Program-made: the position numbers and the translations under genes | Notes under the pieces: generated by a model | What the model was told of the DNA's origin: nothing | Databases searched by the model: none | Seen by the model: the letters and a program-made list of their open reading frames with translations, nothing else | Source of the DNA: Lelliottia sp. WAP21 | GTDB lineage: Bacteria > Pseudomonadota > Gammaproteobacteria > Enterobacterales > Enterobacteriaceae | Assembly: GCF_020532665.2 (NCBI RefSeq) | Contig: NZ_JAIWPG020000001.1 | Location: 434,001 to 498,000, forward strand | Direction of reading: 5' to 3' | Length of the DNA: 64,000 nt | Shown: positions 16,844 to 26,221 of the stretch, piece after piece | Position numbering within the stretch: position 1 is the stretch's first letter | How the letters are laid out: every line of letters starts with the position of its first letter

Positions 16844-18130
16844 GTGAACGTGGAAATACTCACCCGATGGACAGCCCCGCTGGTCTGCGCCCTGTTTCTG
16901 ACAGGCTGTGGGCCGGATGAAAAATCAGCCGCCCCTGCGCCTGCAAAGGCCATAACGCTGTGGGTCGCGCCAAATGAAAACGAAGAAGCGTTCTGGAACA
17001 ACATGGTCACCGAATGGAATCGCGATCCCGCCCATACGCCCGTTGTCTTCTCGCCCATTCCTGCGGCTGGCAGTTCAGAAGAGGCCATCATGAACGCCCT
17101 CGCCTCCGGTACCGAGCCGGATATTTCCAGCAATATATTCACCGGTTTTGCCAGCCAGCTGGGTGAACTTGGGCAAGTGGAGGATTTAGCGACGCTGCCC
17201 GGTTTTGCCGCCCTGGTAACCTCGCGCGCAATGGAGAACATTCTTCCGGCATGGAAAATAAACGGGCAGCAAACCGTGTTGCCGCTTTATATCAACCCTG
17301 TCGTGTGGTGGTGGCGTGGCGATCTGCTCAGGCAGTACGGTTATGAGAGTCCGCCAAAAACCTATGATGAGCTTTATCGCCTGGCAGAACGGCGGGCGGC
17401 GGATAAAGGCGGCTATACCATTCAAATGACCTATGGAAAGAACTGGTGGGAGCGCTGGTTTGATCTTATTCCCCTTTTTTACGCCGCCGGGGAAGGCAAG
17501 CCTTATATCGAAAACAACCAGGCGCGCTTTGACAACCCTACCGGCAAGGCCGTGGTGACATTTATGGCAACGGTCTTCCATAATAAGTGGTCAAGCTATG
17601 ACTTTACCTCGGCGGACGATCCCCTCGCCAGCGGTCAGGTGCTGGCGTCTACCCGCGGTCCATGGGACATTGCCCGCTACCGGACACAATATCCAGACGT
17701 GTTAAAGCATATCCTAATCGGCCCGATGCTGACTCAGCAAGGCAAGGCCCATCCGTACACCTTCGGCGACAGCAAAGGGGTGGTGATCTTCAAATCCAGC
17801 CCGCACAAAGAAGAGGCCTGGGCGTTCATTCAATGGGTCTATGGCAACGTGCAGCACGATCTTAGCTGGCTTGAGCTGACCGGGATGCCCCCTGCCCGTG
17901 GCAACCTGCTCAACAATCCCGTTTTCGTCGACTATTTCACGAAAAACCCGTTAGAAAAAGCGATTGCCTCCTATGTGGATGTCGCTCTGCCGCCTGCCGT
18001 CACCACCAAAACCAGCGACGTTCAGCGCAGCATGACGCAGATGCTGGAGCAGGTGATATTTAAAAAATCGACACCTGAAGAAGCAGTGAACCTTTCCGCG
18101 GCAGACGTTAACGCCATTCTCAAGCCATAA
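16844..18130 (+). CDS. sugar ABC transporter solute-binding lipoprotein
   Basis: The 428-residue family 1 extracellular solute-binding protein is a predicted lipoprotein: the N-terminus ends in the lipobox LTGC (about residue 22). The mature domain begins with ITLWVAPNENEEAFWNNMV and includes the aromatic-rich WWWRGDLLRQYGYESPPKTYDEL segment, as in MalE/UgpB-like oligosaccharide binders. I chose GTG at 16844 because AAGGAG lies 6 bp upstream; an upstream in-frame ATG at 16811 has no such site. It is the first gene of a five-gene operon (binding protein, two permeases, GH13, GH130) and should capture the substrate at the outer face of the inner membrane. Confidence 0.9.
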   Translation: MNVEILTRWTAPLVCALFLTGCGPDEKSAAPAPAKAITLWVAPNENEEAFWNNMVTEWNRDPAHTPVVFSPIPAAGSSEEAIMNALASGTEPDISSNIFTGFASQLGELGQVEDLATLPGFAALVTSRAMENILPAWKINGQQTVLPLYINPVVWWWRGDLLRQYGYESPPKTYDELYRLAERRAADKGGYTIQMTYGKNWWERWFDLIPLFYAAGEGKPYIENNQARFDNPTGKAVVTFMATVFHNKWSSYDFTSADDPLASGQVLASTRGPWDIARYRTQYPDVLKHILIGPMLTQQGKAHPYTFGDSKGVVIFKSSPHKEEAWAFIQWVYGNVQHDLSWLELTGMPPARGNLLNNPVFVDYFTKNPLEKAIASYVDVALPPAVTTKTSDVQRSMTQMLEQVIFKKSTPEEAVNLSAADVNAILKP

Positions 18131-18139
18131 GAGAAGATC

Positions 18140-19006
18140 ATGTTGGGACACGAAGCACGTACCGGAGGCCTTCTGGCCTCCCTCTGGCTGGGATATTCCT
18201 CCGTATTCTGGTTCTATCCGCTGATCTGGCTGGCCTTGTTAAGCGTTACGCAGTGGCAGTTTATTGGCGTGCCCGTCTGGTCCGGGCTCAGTAATGTGCG
18301 CGAGGTATTCCGCGATCCGCTGTTCTGGCAGTCGATGTGGAACGTCTGTCGGTTTTTATTTTATTACCTGCCCCTGGTATTACTGGCCTCACTGTTATTT
18401 GCCGCGGGGTTAAAAAAGCTGCGCTATGGCAAAGGGTTTATCGCGCTGAGTTTTTTACTGGCCAACATCTCCTCCGGTGTGGCCTATTCCATCGTCTTTT
18501 CTAAATTGTTCAGCGAATTTGGCCCGCTTAATGCCTTGCTGCGCGAAGCCTTTGGCCTCTCCGTTCCCTGGTTCACCGATCCGGACTGCGCCATGCTGTC
18601 GATTGCCCTGATTGTCACCTGGAAATTTGTCGGCTATTACGGCCTGATCCTCTATTCGGGCATGATGGCTATTCCTGAGGATATCTACTGTGCCGCCCGT
18701 CTGGATAAAGCAGGCTGGCTAAAACAGTCATGGTCAATCACCTTACCGATGATGAATCCACAATGCGTAATGGTGATCGTGCTGGCTATTACCGTCGCGT
18801 TCAGCCTCTTTACCGAACCCTACCTCATTACCGGCGGAGGCCCGCTTAACAGTACCACCAGCCCTATGGTCGTGATGTACGAAGTCGCCTTTCAAAAGAT
18901 GAGACCGAATCTGGCCGCGACGATGTCAATTATCGTGGCCGCGAGCAGCTTCCTGATGATTTGGCTCTTCCGGCGGTTCTGCGAAAAAAACATCGAGATT
19001 GTGTAA
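18140..19006 (+). CDS. sugar ABC transporter permease (MalF type)
   Basis: The 288-residue protein has six predicted membrane helices. The EAA loop near residues 185-205 (YCAARLDKAGWLKQSWSITLPMM) contacts the ATPase. It begins with LWLGYSSVFWFYPLIWLALLSV, as in MalF/UgpA-type permeases without the large periplasmic loop of MalF. It lies 9 bp after the binding-protein gene and abuts the second permease gene without a gap. Confidence 0.93.
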   Translation: MLGHEARTGGLLASLWLGYSSVFWFYPLIWLALLSVTQWQFIGVPVWSGLSNVREVFRDPLFWQSMWNVCRFLFYYLPLVLLASLLFAAGLKKLRYGKGFIALSFLLANISSGVAYSIVFSKLFSEFGPLNALLREAFGLSVPWFTDPDCAMLSIALIVTWKFVGYYGLILYSGMMAIPEDIYCAARLDKAGWLKQSWSITLPMMNPQCVMVIVLAITVAFSLFTEPYLITGGGPLNSTTSPMVVMYEVAFQKMRPNLAATMSIIVAASSFLMIWLFRRFCEKNIEIV

Positions 19007-19834
19007 ATGAAAAAATATTCCGTCTCCAGTCTGCTCATTCATCTGGCCATGCTGTTACTGGCGTTAACCTGGCTCTATCCTTTTATCTGGATGGTCCTCT
19101 CTTCATTCAGACCGACGGCGAATATTTATAAAGATTCGCTCTTTTCCGGCCCGCTGACGCTGGAGAATTACGCGTTTCTGTTCGATAACAGCCAGCGCGC
19201 CGATAAACCGTTTTTGCGCACCTTACTGAATTCGCTTTTTGTCTCATTCACTATTACCGCAAGCGTGACCCTGAGCTCCGTTCTGGTGGGGTACGCCGTG
19301 GCAAAAACACGATTTCCGGGTTTGGGCGCATTTAAAAATTTGATCATCGTGCAGATGGTTTTTCCGGCATTTATGTTTGTGATTCCGCAATTTATTTTAA
19401 TGCGTGAGCTGGGGCTGATTAACAGCTACAGCGCCATGATCTTGCCCTACGCCATGGGTGCATGGGGGATCTTTATGGTCTCGCAGAGTTTTAAAGGCAC
19501 GCCGAATGATTATCTTTATGCGGCCCGGCTGGACCGGACGGGATTGTGGGGCATCTTACGCCACGTCATGATGCCGCTGAATAAATCTATCCTGGCCATC
19601 GTGGCGCTTTTTACCTTTTCCAGCGCCTGGGATAATTTTCTCTGGCCACTGATTGTCATGCGCGACGCCAATAAAATGCCTTTTTCGGTTCTGCTCGCAA
19701 CCTTCAGTCAATCTTACGGCGTCTGGCTCGGCCCGGTGCTGGCGGGCTCGGTCGTGCAAATGTTGCCGGTGGTGGTGCTGTTTATTCTGTTTCGCCACTA
19801 TTTCCTGGCCGGCATGTCGTTATCACTGAAATAA
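19007..19834 (+). CDS. sugar ABC transporter permease (MalG type)
   Basis: The 275-residue, six-helix permease of the MalG/UgpE group has the N-terminal segment TWLYPFIWMVLSSFRP and the EAA loop YLYAARLDRTGLWGILRHVMMP (about residues 165-187). Its ATG follows directly on the TAA of the previous permease gene, indicating translational coupling. It pairs with that permease to form the membrane channel of the importer. Confidence 0.93.
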   Translation: MKKYSVSSLLIHLAMLLLALTWLYPFIWMVLSSFRPTANIYKDSLFSGPLTLENYAFLFDNSQRADKPFLRTLLNSLFVSFTITASVTLSSVLVGYAVAKTRFPGLGAFKNLIIVQMVFPAFMFVIPQFILMRELGLINSYSAMILPYAMGAWGIFMVSQSFKGTPNDYLYAARLDRTGLWGILRHVMMPLNKSILAIVALFTFSSAWDNFLWPLIVMRDANKMPFSVLLATFSQSYGVWLGPVLAGSVVQMLPVVVLFILFRHYFLAGMSLSLK

Positions 19835-19845
19835 GGAAGCGGCAA

Positions 19846-21426
19846 ATGAACCCTGGATGGTGGCAAAAAAGCGTTTTTTATCAAATCTATTTACCCTCTT
19901 TCTTTGACGGGAACGACGACGGACTCGGCGATTTTCCAGGCCTGTTGAGCAAGGTCGACTATCTCGCTTCACTGGGGATTAGCGGGCTGTGGATCACCCC
20001 CTTTTACCCCTCTCCGCTGGTGGATAATGGCTATGACATCAGCGATTACTGCAACGTCGATCCGCGCTTTGGCACGCTGGACGATTTCCGGCATCTGGTG
20101 GCGGCGTGTCATCAAAAGGGGATCAAAATCGTCATCGACCTGGTGCTTAACCATGTTTCAACCGCGCATCCCTGGTTTCAGGACGCTTGGAATAATCCCG
20201 CCAGCCCGTATCGTGACTTTTTTATATTTACCTCCACGCCGAATAACTGGCACGCCTTTTTCTCGGGCAGCGCATGGGAAAAGGAGCCAGACACTGGACA
20301 GTATTACTATCATAAGTTTGCCCCGGAACAGGCGGATCTCAACTGGCGCAATCCCGACGTTGAAGCCCAAATCCTGTCGGTGATCGACTTCTGGATAGCG
20401 CTGGGGGTGGATGGTTTTCGCTTCGATGTGATTAATTTTCTGACAACAGACGGCATCGGGCAGGACAATCCGTTTGCCGATGGCCAACAGCTTCACGCCT
20501 ACGACATTAACCAGCCCGCAATTTTGCCCACGTTACGCCGTCTCTGCCGGTATATTCGCCAGCGCGGTGAATTTTTCCTTATTGGGGAAGTGGGCAGCGA
20601 TGACCTGGAGGTCATCAGCCGCTATCAGGCAGCGGATCTGATGGACGTGGTGTTTAACTTCAACCTCGGCAGCCTCAAAACCTTCGACGTCGACACGCTT
20701 TTTATTCAGCTTCAGGCCATGAGGCAGAAACAATCCGGCTTACCCACGCTGTTTTTCTCCAGCCACGATATGCCCCGCATGGCAGGGCGATTTGGTGAAT
20801 ACCCAGGTGATACCGATCGCGCCCGGGCGGTGATGATTTTGCAACTTTCTGCCCAGGGTGTGCCCTTTATCTTTCAGGGTGAAGAGGCAGGCGTGAACAA
20901 TTATGTGCCTGCCAGTGAAGCCATGCTTATCGACATCCAGGGAAAGACCCGCTATCGCACCGCGATTGCTGAGGGTAAGACAGAGGCGGAGGCGCTTCAG
21001 GTGGCGATTTGCCACTCCCGCGATGCCTCCCGGGCGCCGCTCCCCTGGAACGTCGCGCCACACGGCGGCTTTACGCGCGCCAGCCCCTGGATGCCGCTGG
21101 CTGAAATCAACGCGGCGACCTGTCTTGAGGTACAGCGCGACATGCCGGGTTCGCTCTGGCAGGACTATCAGCAGATGATTGCACTCAGAGCCTCCACTTC
21201 GGCGCTCTGGGCCGGTGAATATCGCCTGTTAGCTCAGGAAAATCAGTGCATCCATTTTATTCGCGAATCAGATGACACCTGCGTCTGGGTCTCGATCAAT
21301 TTCGGCGACGCGGTGAAAAACCCGTGGTACGAAATTCCCGCCCCGGTTCTCGTCGGTGAAAACACCCCGTGGATAGCCAAAAATCACGCAATTATCAAAA
21401 GGAGTTGTCATGCAAAGGCACAGTAA
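19846..21426 (+). CDS. GH13 alpha-glucosidase (oligo-1,6-glucosidase-like)
   Basis: The 526-residue cytoplasmic enzyme belongs to glycoside hydrolase family 13. Visible catalytic regions are VIDLVLNHVS, DGFRFDVIN (nucleophile Asp), FFLIGEVGSDD (acid/base Glu) and FFSSHDMPR (transition-state Asp). The usual NHD is here SHD. The residue after the nucleophile is Val, which in oligo-1,6-glucosidase/maltase-type enzymes goes with alpha-1,6 rather than alpha-1,4 preference. The motif CHSRDASRAPLPW also fits that group. The gene overlaps the GH130 gene by 17 bp, so both enzymes are made together and probably act on the same imported glycan. Substrate is not known. Confidence 0.88.
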   Translation: MNPGWWQKSVFYQIYLPSFFDGNDDGLGDFPGLLSKVDYLASLGISGLWITPFYPSPLVDNGYDISDYCNVDPRFGTLDDFRHLVAACHQKGIKIVIDLVLNHVSTAHPWFQDAWNNPASPYRDFFIFTSTPNNWHAFFSGSAWEKEPDTGQYYYHKFAPEQADLNWRNPDVEAQILSVIDFWIALGVDGFRFDVINFLTTDGIGQDNPFADGQQLHAYDINQPAILPTLRRLCRYIRQRGEFFLIGEVGSDDLEVISRYQAADLMDVVFNFNLGSLKTFDVDTLFIQLQAMRQKQSGLPTLFFSSHDMPRMAGRFGEYPGDTDRARAVMILQLSAQGVPFIFQGEEAGVNNYVPASEAMLIDIQGKTRYRTAIAEGKTEAEALQVAICHSRDASRAPLPWNVAPHGGFTRASPWMPLAEINAATCLEVQRDMPGSLWQDYQQMIALRASTSALWAGEYRLLAQENQCIHFIRESDDTCVWVSINFGDAVKNPWYEIPAPVLVGENTPWIAKNHAIIKRSCHAKAQ

Positions 21427-22471
21427 TAATCCCCTTATCACCCCCTCCGATCTCATTCCTACCCGCCCTGGCTGGAAGGTGGACTGCGTTTTTAACGCTG
21501 GCGTAACCGAGATGAACGACGAGATCATCCTGCTGGTTCGGGTGGCGGAGAGCGTGATATCCGACGATCCGAACCTGGTGGTGGTACCGCTTCTGACGTT
21601 ACAGGACGGAGCCTGGCGTCTGAGCGAAAAGCGCTTCGACCGCCGCGATGCACGTTATGACTTTAGCGATCCGCGCACCATTGTACTGAAAGCAGATCGG
21701 GCCCAGCTCTGGCTCACGTCGCTGTCTCATCTGCGCATGGCACGCAGTCATGACGGAGTCCATTTCACGGTGGACGATAAACCCTTCATTGTGCCGGATA
21801 ATCAGTACGAACAGTTTGGCTGCGAAGATGCGCGTATCACCCGTATCGATGACAGGTGGTATATCAACTATTCCGCTATCTCGCCAATGGGGATCACGAC
21901 AGCGCTTGCCACGACAACAGATTTCATCTCGGTGGAGAAAAAGGGCTTAATCTTCTGTCCTGATAACCGCGACGTTTGCTTTTTCCCGGAGCGTATCAAC
22001 GGTCGGTTCTTTGCGCTCACGCGCCCGGCTCCCTGTCATTTCGGTCATCCTGAAATCTGGATCTGTGAGTCACCGGATATGCACCACTGGGGAAACCATC
22101 GTCATCTGTTGGGCCGCTCTGGCGACCGGTGGGATGGCAGTAAATCCGGCGGTGGCGCACCGCTGCTCAAAACCGAGCGGGGCTGGCTGGAAATTTATCA
22201 TGGCGTTGATGACGATCTTCGCTACTGCCTGGGCGCGCTGCTGCTGGACAGTGACGATCCGACACGAATTCTGGCGAAATCCTCCGTCCCGTTGCTTGAG
22301 CCCACCGCGCCGTACGAACGTGAAGGCTTTTTTGGTAACGTGGTCTTTACCTGCGGGGCGTTAATCCGGGATGACGTGCTGCATATCTGGTACGGCGCGG
22401 CCGACGAGTCGATTGCCCTCGCCACACTGCCTCTGCCCGCCTTGTGGCAACATCTTAACCTGAGTGCGTGA
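21410..22471 (+). CDS. glycoside hydrolase family 130 protein (beta-mannoside phosphorylase-like)
   Basis: The 353-residue five-bladed propeller enzyme has GH130 features: LLVRVAE near the N-terminus, FSDPRTIVL, the motif FGCEDARITRIDDRWYINYSA with the likely catalytic Asp, FFPERINGRFFALTRP, and SGGGAPLLKTERGWLEIYHGVD. Known GH130 members are phosphorylases, and a few hydrolases, acting on beta-1,4-, beta-1,2- or beta-1,3-mannosides. Subfamily cannot be fixed by eye. AAGGAG lies 7 bp before the ATG, inside the end of the GH13 gene. It is the last gene of the operon and is followed by a strong hairpin. Pairing GH130 with an alpha-glucosidase and an ABC importer points to a mixed alpha-glucoside/beta-mannoside substrate, which is inference. 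Confidence 0.85.
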   Translation: MQRHSNNPLITPSDLIPTRPGWKVDCVFNAGVTEMNDEIILLVRVAESVISDDPNLVVVPLLTLQDGAWRLSEKRFDRRDARYDFSDPRTIVLKADRAQLWLTSLSHLRMARSHDGVHFTVDDKPFIVPDNQYEQFGCEDARITRIDDRWYINYSAISPMGITTALATTTDFISVEKKGLIFCPDNRDVCFFPERINGRFFALTRPAPCHFGHPEIWICESPDMHHWGNHRHLLGRSGDRWDGSKSGGGAPLLKTERGWLEIYHGVDDDLRYCLGALLLDSDDPTRILAKSSVPLLEPTAPYEREGFFGNVVFTCGALIRDDVLHIWYGAADESIALATLPLPALWQHLNLSA

Positions 22472-22480
22472 AGGTAAAAA

Positions 22481-22510
22481 AAAAGGGTCCCACAATCGTG
22501 GGACCCTTTT
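22481..22510. terminator. bidirectional terminator between GH130 gene and ppsA
   Basis: AAAAGGGTCCCAC-AATC-GTGGGACCCTTTT is a perfect 13-bp stem with a 4-nt loop, an A run on one side and a T run on the other. It serves both convergent genes and closes the carbohydrate island. Confidence 0.92.
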
Positions 22511-22522
22511 CAGGCAGAAATA

Positions 22523-24901
22523 TTACTTATTCAGTTCCGCCAGGCTCAGCCAGGTTTGCACCACGGTGTCCGGGTTCAGGGACAGACTATCAATCCCCTC
22601 TTCCATCAGCCACGCCGCAAAATCTTCGTGATCGGATGGACCCTGACCGCAGATACCCACATATTTACCCTGTTTCTTCGCCGCGCGGATGGCCATCGAC
22701 AGCAGCGCTTTCACTGCCTCGTTGCGCTCATCAAACAGCTCAGACACGACGCCTGAGTCGCGATCTAACCCCAGCGCCAGCTGCGTCATATCGTTCGAAC
22801 CGATAGAGAAGCCGTCAAAGTGCTCAAGGAACTGGTCAGCCAGCAGGGCGTTAGACGGAATTTCACACATCATGATGATTTTCAGCCCGTTCTCACCACG
22901 CTTGAGCCCCTGACGGGCCAGCTCGTCGACGACCGCTTTTGCCTGATCCACGGTACGCACAAACGGGACCATGATTTCAACGTTGGTCAGCCCCATCTCA
23001 TTACGCACGCGTTTCACCGCGTCGCATTCCAGTGCGAAGCAGTCGCGGAAGCTGTCAGAGACATAGCGTCCTGCCCCGCGGAAGCCCAGCATCGGGTTCT
23101 CTTCTTCCGGCTCATAACGTTCGCCGCCGACGAGGTTGGCGTATTCGTTGGATTTGAAGTCGGACAGACGCACGATGACGCGTTTCGGATAGAATGCCGC
23201 GCCAAGGGTGGCAATCCCTTCGGTCAGGCGCCCGACATAAAACTCTTTCGGCGAGTCGTAGCCTTTCATCATTTCGCGGATCTCAGCCTGCAGTTTCGCG
23301 TCCTGGTCGTCAAACTCCAGCAGAGCACGCGGATGCACGCCAATCATGCGGTTGATGATAAATTCCAGACGCGCCAGGCCCACGCCTTCATTCGGCAGAC
23401 AGGCAAAGTCGAAGGCGCGGTCCGGGTTGCCCACGTTCATCATAATCTTCAGCGGCAGGTCCGGCATGGTATCCACACTGGAGCTTTTTACGCTGAAATC
23501 GAGAATCTCGGCGTAGACATAACCCGTATCCCCTTCGGCACAGGAGACGGTCACCTTCTCATCATCTTTCAGACGTTCAGTGGCATCACCACAGCCGACG
23601 ACCGCCGGGATGCCCAGCTCACGGGCGATAATGGCCGCGTGACAGGTGCGTCCGCCACGGTTAGTCACAATGGCCGCGGCTTTTTTCATGATCGGTTCCC
23701 AGTCAGGATCGGTCATGTCTGTCACCAGCACATCGCCTGGCTGGATCCGGTTCATCTCGCTGATGTCGTGAATCACTTTTACCGGGCCTGCGCCGATACG
23801 GTGACCAATAGCACGACCTTCCGCCACAATTTTACCGTGATCGTGCAGGGTATAACGCTCCATCACCTGGCCGCGTGAGCGGACGGTTTCTGGTCGCGCC
23901 TGCACGATAAACAGCTTACCGGTATGTCCGTCTTTAGCCCATTCAATATCCATTGGACGGCCATAGTGTTTTTCGATCTGCACCGCCTGCTTCGCCAGTT
24001 CCTGCACTTCTTCGTCGGTTAACGAGAAGCGGTCGCGCTGCTCCTGCGGCACATCTTCGATGGTAACCTGCTTGCCATGCTCCTGATTGGGCGCATAAAT
24101 CATGCGAATCTTTTTGGAACCCATGGTCCGACGCACCACCGAGGGGCGATTGGCTGCCAGCGTCGGTTTATGTACGTAGAATTCATCCGGGTTAACGGCG
24201 CCCTGCACCACCATTTCGCCCAGCCCCCAGGCGGAGGTGATAAAGACCACCTGATCGAAGCCCGATTCAGTATCAATGGAGAACATGACCCCAGACGAGC
24301 CGATGTCTGAGCGCACCATACGCTGTACGCCAGCAGACAGCGCGACGCCACGATGGTCATAGCCCTGATGCACACGATAGGAAATCGCACGATCGTTGAA
24401 CAACGACGCAAAGACATGTTTCACGGCCACCAGCACCGCATCATATCCCTGAACGTTAAGGAAGGTTTCCTGTTGACCGGCAAAAGACGCATCCGGCATA
24501 TCTTCTGCGGTGGCAGAAGAACGCACGGCAAACGACGCCTGATCGTCATCGGCAGAAAGCTGGTTGTAAGCATCGTGGATCGCTTTTTCCAGCTCTGGCA
24601 GGAAAGGTGTATCGATAATCCACTGGCGGATTTGCGCGCCGGCTTTCGCAAGCTCGGTCACGTCATCAATATCCGTTTTATCCAGCAGGTCGTAAATGCG
24701 CTGGTTTACGCCGCTTTGGTCAAGAAACAGGTTGAACGCATCAGCGGTCGTGGCAAACCCGTTTGGCACAGAAACACCCATGCCCGACAGATTTGTAATC
24801 ATTTCACCCAGGGAGGCATTTTTGCCTCCAACTCTGTCTACATCATTCATGCCGAGTTGGTTATACCAAAGCACCAGCGGTGACGAGCCATTGTTGGACA
24901 T
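22523..24901 (-). CDS. ppsA: phosphoenolpyruvate synthase
   Basis: The 792-residue protein is nearly identical to E. coli PpsA. The N-terminal ATP-grasp domain ([33 protein letters not shown]) is followed by the swivelling phosphohistidine domain with [21 protein letters not shown] (His about 421). The C-terminal TIM barrel has [16 protein letters not shown] and the catalytic Cys in GICGQGPSD. It converts pyruvate and ATP to phosphoenolpyruvate, AMP and phosphate in gluconeogenesis. The start [11 protein letters not shown] matches the family; an upstream in-frame ATG 14 codons earlier is unlikely. It is divergent from ppsR, whose product inactivates and reactivates it. Confidence 0.98.
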   Translation of the reverse strand: MSNNGSSPLVLWYNQLGMNDVDRVGGKNASLGEMITNLSGMGVSVPNGFATTADAFNLFLDQSGVNQRIYDLLDKTDIDDVTELAKAGAQIRQWIIDTPFLPELEKAIHDAYNQLSADDDQASFAVRSSATAEDMPDASFAGQQETFLNVQGYDAVLVAVKHVFASLFNDRAISYRVHQGYDHRGVALSAGVQRMVRSDIGSSGVMFSIDTESGFDQVVFITSAWGLGEMVVQGAVNPDEFYVHKPTLAANRPSVVRRTMGSKKIRMIYAPNQEHGKQVTIEDVPQEQRDRFSLTDEEVQELAKQAVQIEKHYGRPMDIEWAKDGHTGKLFIVQARPETVRSRGQVMERYTLHDHGKIVAEGRAIGHRIGAGPVKVIHDISEMNRIQPGDVLVTDMTDPDWEPIMKKAAAIVTNRGGRTCHAAIIARELGIPAVVGCGDATERLKDDEKVTVSCAEGDTGYVYAEILDFSVKSSSVDTMPDLPLKIMMNVGNPDRAFDFACLPNEGVGLARLEFIINRMIGVHPRALLEFDDQDAKLQAEIREMMKGYDSPKEFYVGRLTEGIATLGAAFYPKRVIVRLSDFKSNEYANLVGGERYEPEEENPMLGFRGAGRYVSDSFRDCFALECDAVKRVRNEMGLTNVEIMVPFVRTVDQAKAVVDELARQGLKRGENGLKIIMMCEIPSNALLADQFLEHFDGFSIGSNDMTQLALGLDRDSGVVSELFDERNEAVKALLSMAIRAAKKQGKYVGICGQGPSDHEDFAAWLMEEGIDSLSLNPDTVVQTWLSLAELNK

Positions 24902-24988
24902 CGAAACAATCCTTTTGTGATATTTAATCGGAGTAAGAAACACCTGACTTCGTTTTTATACTGGCATAATTAGTTCCGCTAAAAAAAC

Positions 24989-25004
24989 GGTGAATCGTGT
25001 AAGC
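24989..25004. promoter_or_regulatory. Cra (FruR) site candidate upstream of ppsA
   Basis: GGTGAATCGTGTAAGC lies 88 bp upstream of the ppsA start codon and resembles the Cra site of E. coli ppsA (GGTGAATCG core). Cra activates ppsA when fructose 1-phosphate or fructose 1,6-bisphosphate is low. The right half deviates from consensus. Confidence 0.6.
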
Positions 25005-25108
25005 ACTTTTATTTTTCGCTTTTTAGGACACTTTCCCATCAACAGCTAACCCGATGATTCCTATGGATTCATCGAAAAACACGCCGATTATAGCGCTTTG
25101 CTGAAAAA

Positions 25109-25124
25109 TGAAATCCACATTTCA
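25109..25124. promoter_or_regulatory. KdgR-like palindrome in ppsA/ppsR region
   Basis: TGAAAT-CCAC-ATTTCA is a perfect 6-bp inverted repeat with the geometry of KdgR boxes (TGAAAY...RTTTCA). KdgR control of ppsA has been predicted and shown in pectin-degrading enterobacteria. A second, weaker copy follows at 25132. Whether kdgR is encoded elsewhere in this genome is unknown. Confidence 0.5.
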
Positions 25125-25131
25125 GTAAAAT

Positions 25132-25154
25132 CAAAAACAGCATTTCATTTTTAA
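25132..25154. promoter_or_regulatory. second KdgR-like site, shared with kduD
   Basis: It contains AAAACAGCATTTCATTTT, an 18-bp string that recurs exactly upstream of kduD at 54731. The right half (ATTTCATTTT) fits the KdgR box and the left half is degenerate. It lies about 80 bp before the ppsR start and 230 bp before ppsA. Confidence 0.45.
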
Positions 25155-25236
25155 ATAAGATAAGTTCCATGCTGTGTATTTTACTTTTTTAATTTATGCT
25201 TTCAGGTAATTACGTACGATATTCAGGGTGAATAAA

Positions 25237-26070
25237 ATGGATAATGCTGTCGATCGCCACGTTTTTTATATTTCTGATGGTACGGCGATCACCGCCGAGG
25301 TGCTGGGGCATGCCGTGATGTCGCAATTCCCCGTTGCGATCAACAGTATCACGCTGCCGTTTGTTGAAAATGAGAGCCGGGCGAAAGCGGTCAAAGAGCA
25401 AATCGATGCCATTTTTCAGCAAACCGGCATCCGTCCTCTGGTGTTTTATTCCATCGTTATCCCCGAAATTCGCCACATTATTTTGCAAAGTGAGGGGTTC
25501 TGTCAGGATATTGTGCAGGCCCTTGTCGCTCCCCTGCAAAGCGAGCTGAAACTCGACCCTACGCCGATAGCCCACCGCACGCACGGACTGAATCCCGGTA
25601 ACCTGATTAAGTATGACGCACGTATCGCCGCCATTGATTACACCCTTGCCCATGACGACGGCATTTCAATGCGCAACCTCGATCAGGCGCAGGTGATTTT
25701 ACTGGGCGTTTCTCGCTGCGGTAAAACGCCGACCAGTCTCTATCTGGCGATGCAGTTTGGTATCCGCGCCGCGAACTACCCCTTCATTGCCGATGATATG
25801 GATAACCTGGTGTTGCCCCCGGCTCTGAAGCCGTTGCAGCACAAGCTCTTTGGTCTGACCATTAACCCGGAACGCCTGGCCGCCATTCGGGAGGAACGAC
25901 GGGAAAATAGCCGCTATGCATCGATGCGCCAGTGTCGTATGGAGGTCTCTGAAGTCGAGGCGCTGTACCGTAAAAATCAAATCCCCTGGCTTAACAGCAC
26001 CAACTATTCGGTGGAAGAAATCGCCACAAAAATCCTCGATATCATGGGCCTGAGTCGCCGCATGTACTAA
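25237..26070 (+). CDS. ppsR: PEP synthase regulatory protein (bifunctional kinase/pyrophosphorylase)
   Basis: The 277-residue DUF299 family protein closely matches E. coli PpsR. The P-loop-like motif [17 protein letters not shown] lies near residues 151-167. It phosphorylates a threonine of phosphohistidine-loaded PpsA using ADP, and reverses this by phosphorolysis. The start [11 protein letters not shown] matches the family; an in-frame GTG three codons upstream (25228) is less likely. Divergent from ppsA. The TrpR operator of aroH overlaps its last codons and stop. Confidence 0.96.
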   Translation: MDNAVDRHVFYISDGTAITAEVLGHAVMSQFPVAINSITLPFVENESRAKAVKEQIDAIFQQTGIRPLVFYSIVIPEIRHIILQSEGFCQDIVQALVAPLQSELKLDPTPIAHRTHGLNPGNLIKYDARIAAIDYTLAHDDGISMRNLDQAQVILLGVSRCGKTPTSLYLAMQFGIRAANYPFIADDMDNLVLPPALKPLQHKLFGLTINPERLAAIREERRENSRYASMRQCRMEVSEVEALYRKNQIPWLNSTNYSVEEIATKILDIMGLSRRMY

Positions 26071-26081
26071 TATGCTAGTAC
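26064..26081. promoter_or_regulatory. TrpR operator of aroH
   Basis: GTACTAATATGCTAGTAC is a palindrome (GTACTA ... TAGTAC) like the trp operator and in the same place as the E. coli aroH operator. It overlaps the end of ppsR (stop codon 26068-26070). A -10 box TATGAT is at 26099-26104, with the operator covering the -35 position, so TrpR-tryptophan would block polymerase. Confidence 0.75.
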
Positions 26082-26221
26082 GATGAATCAATTTCAGTTA
26101 TGATCGCTTTCACTCTCGGGGCGGATTGGCCCCGAACTTGAAATCAGCAGAGATTGGTTTAAGGTGATGCCCATCACTTCCCGGTAGTCTGCCGATGAAG
26201 CAAAAAATTCTGAGACATTCC

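Noticed and set aside
22820..23878. 352-codon plus-strand ORF opposite ppsA
   Set aside because: The sequence is rich in His, Arg and Phe, as expected for the antisense frame of a GC-rich conserved gene. ppsA on the minus strand is certain.
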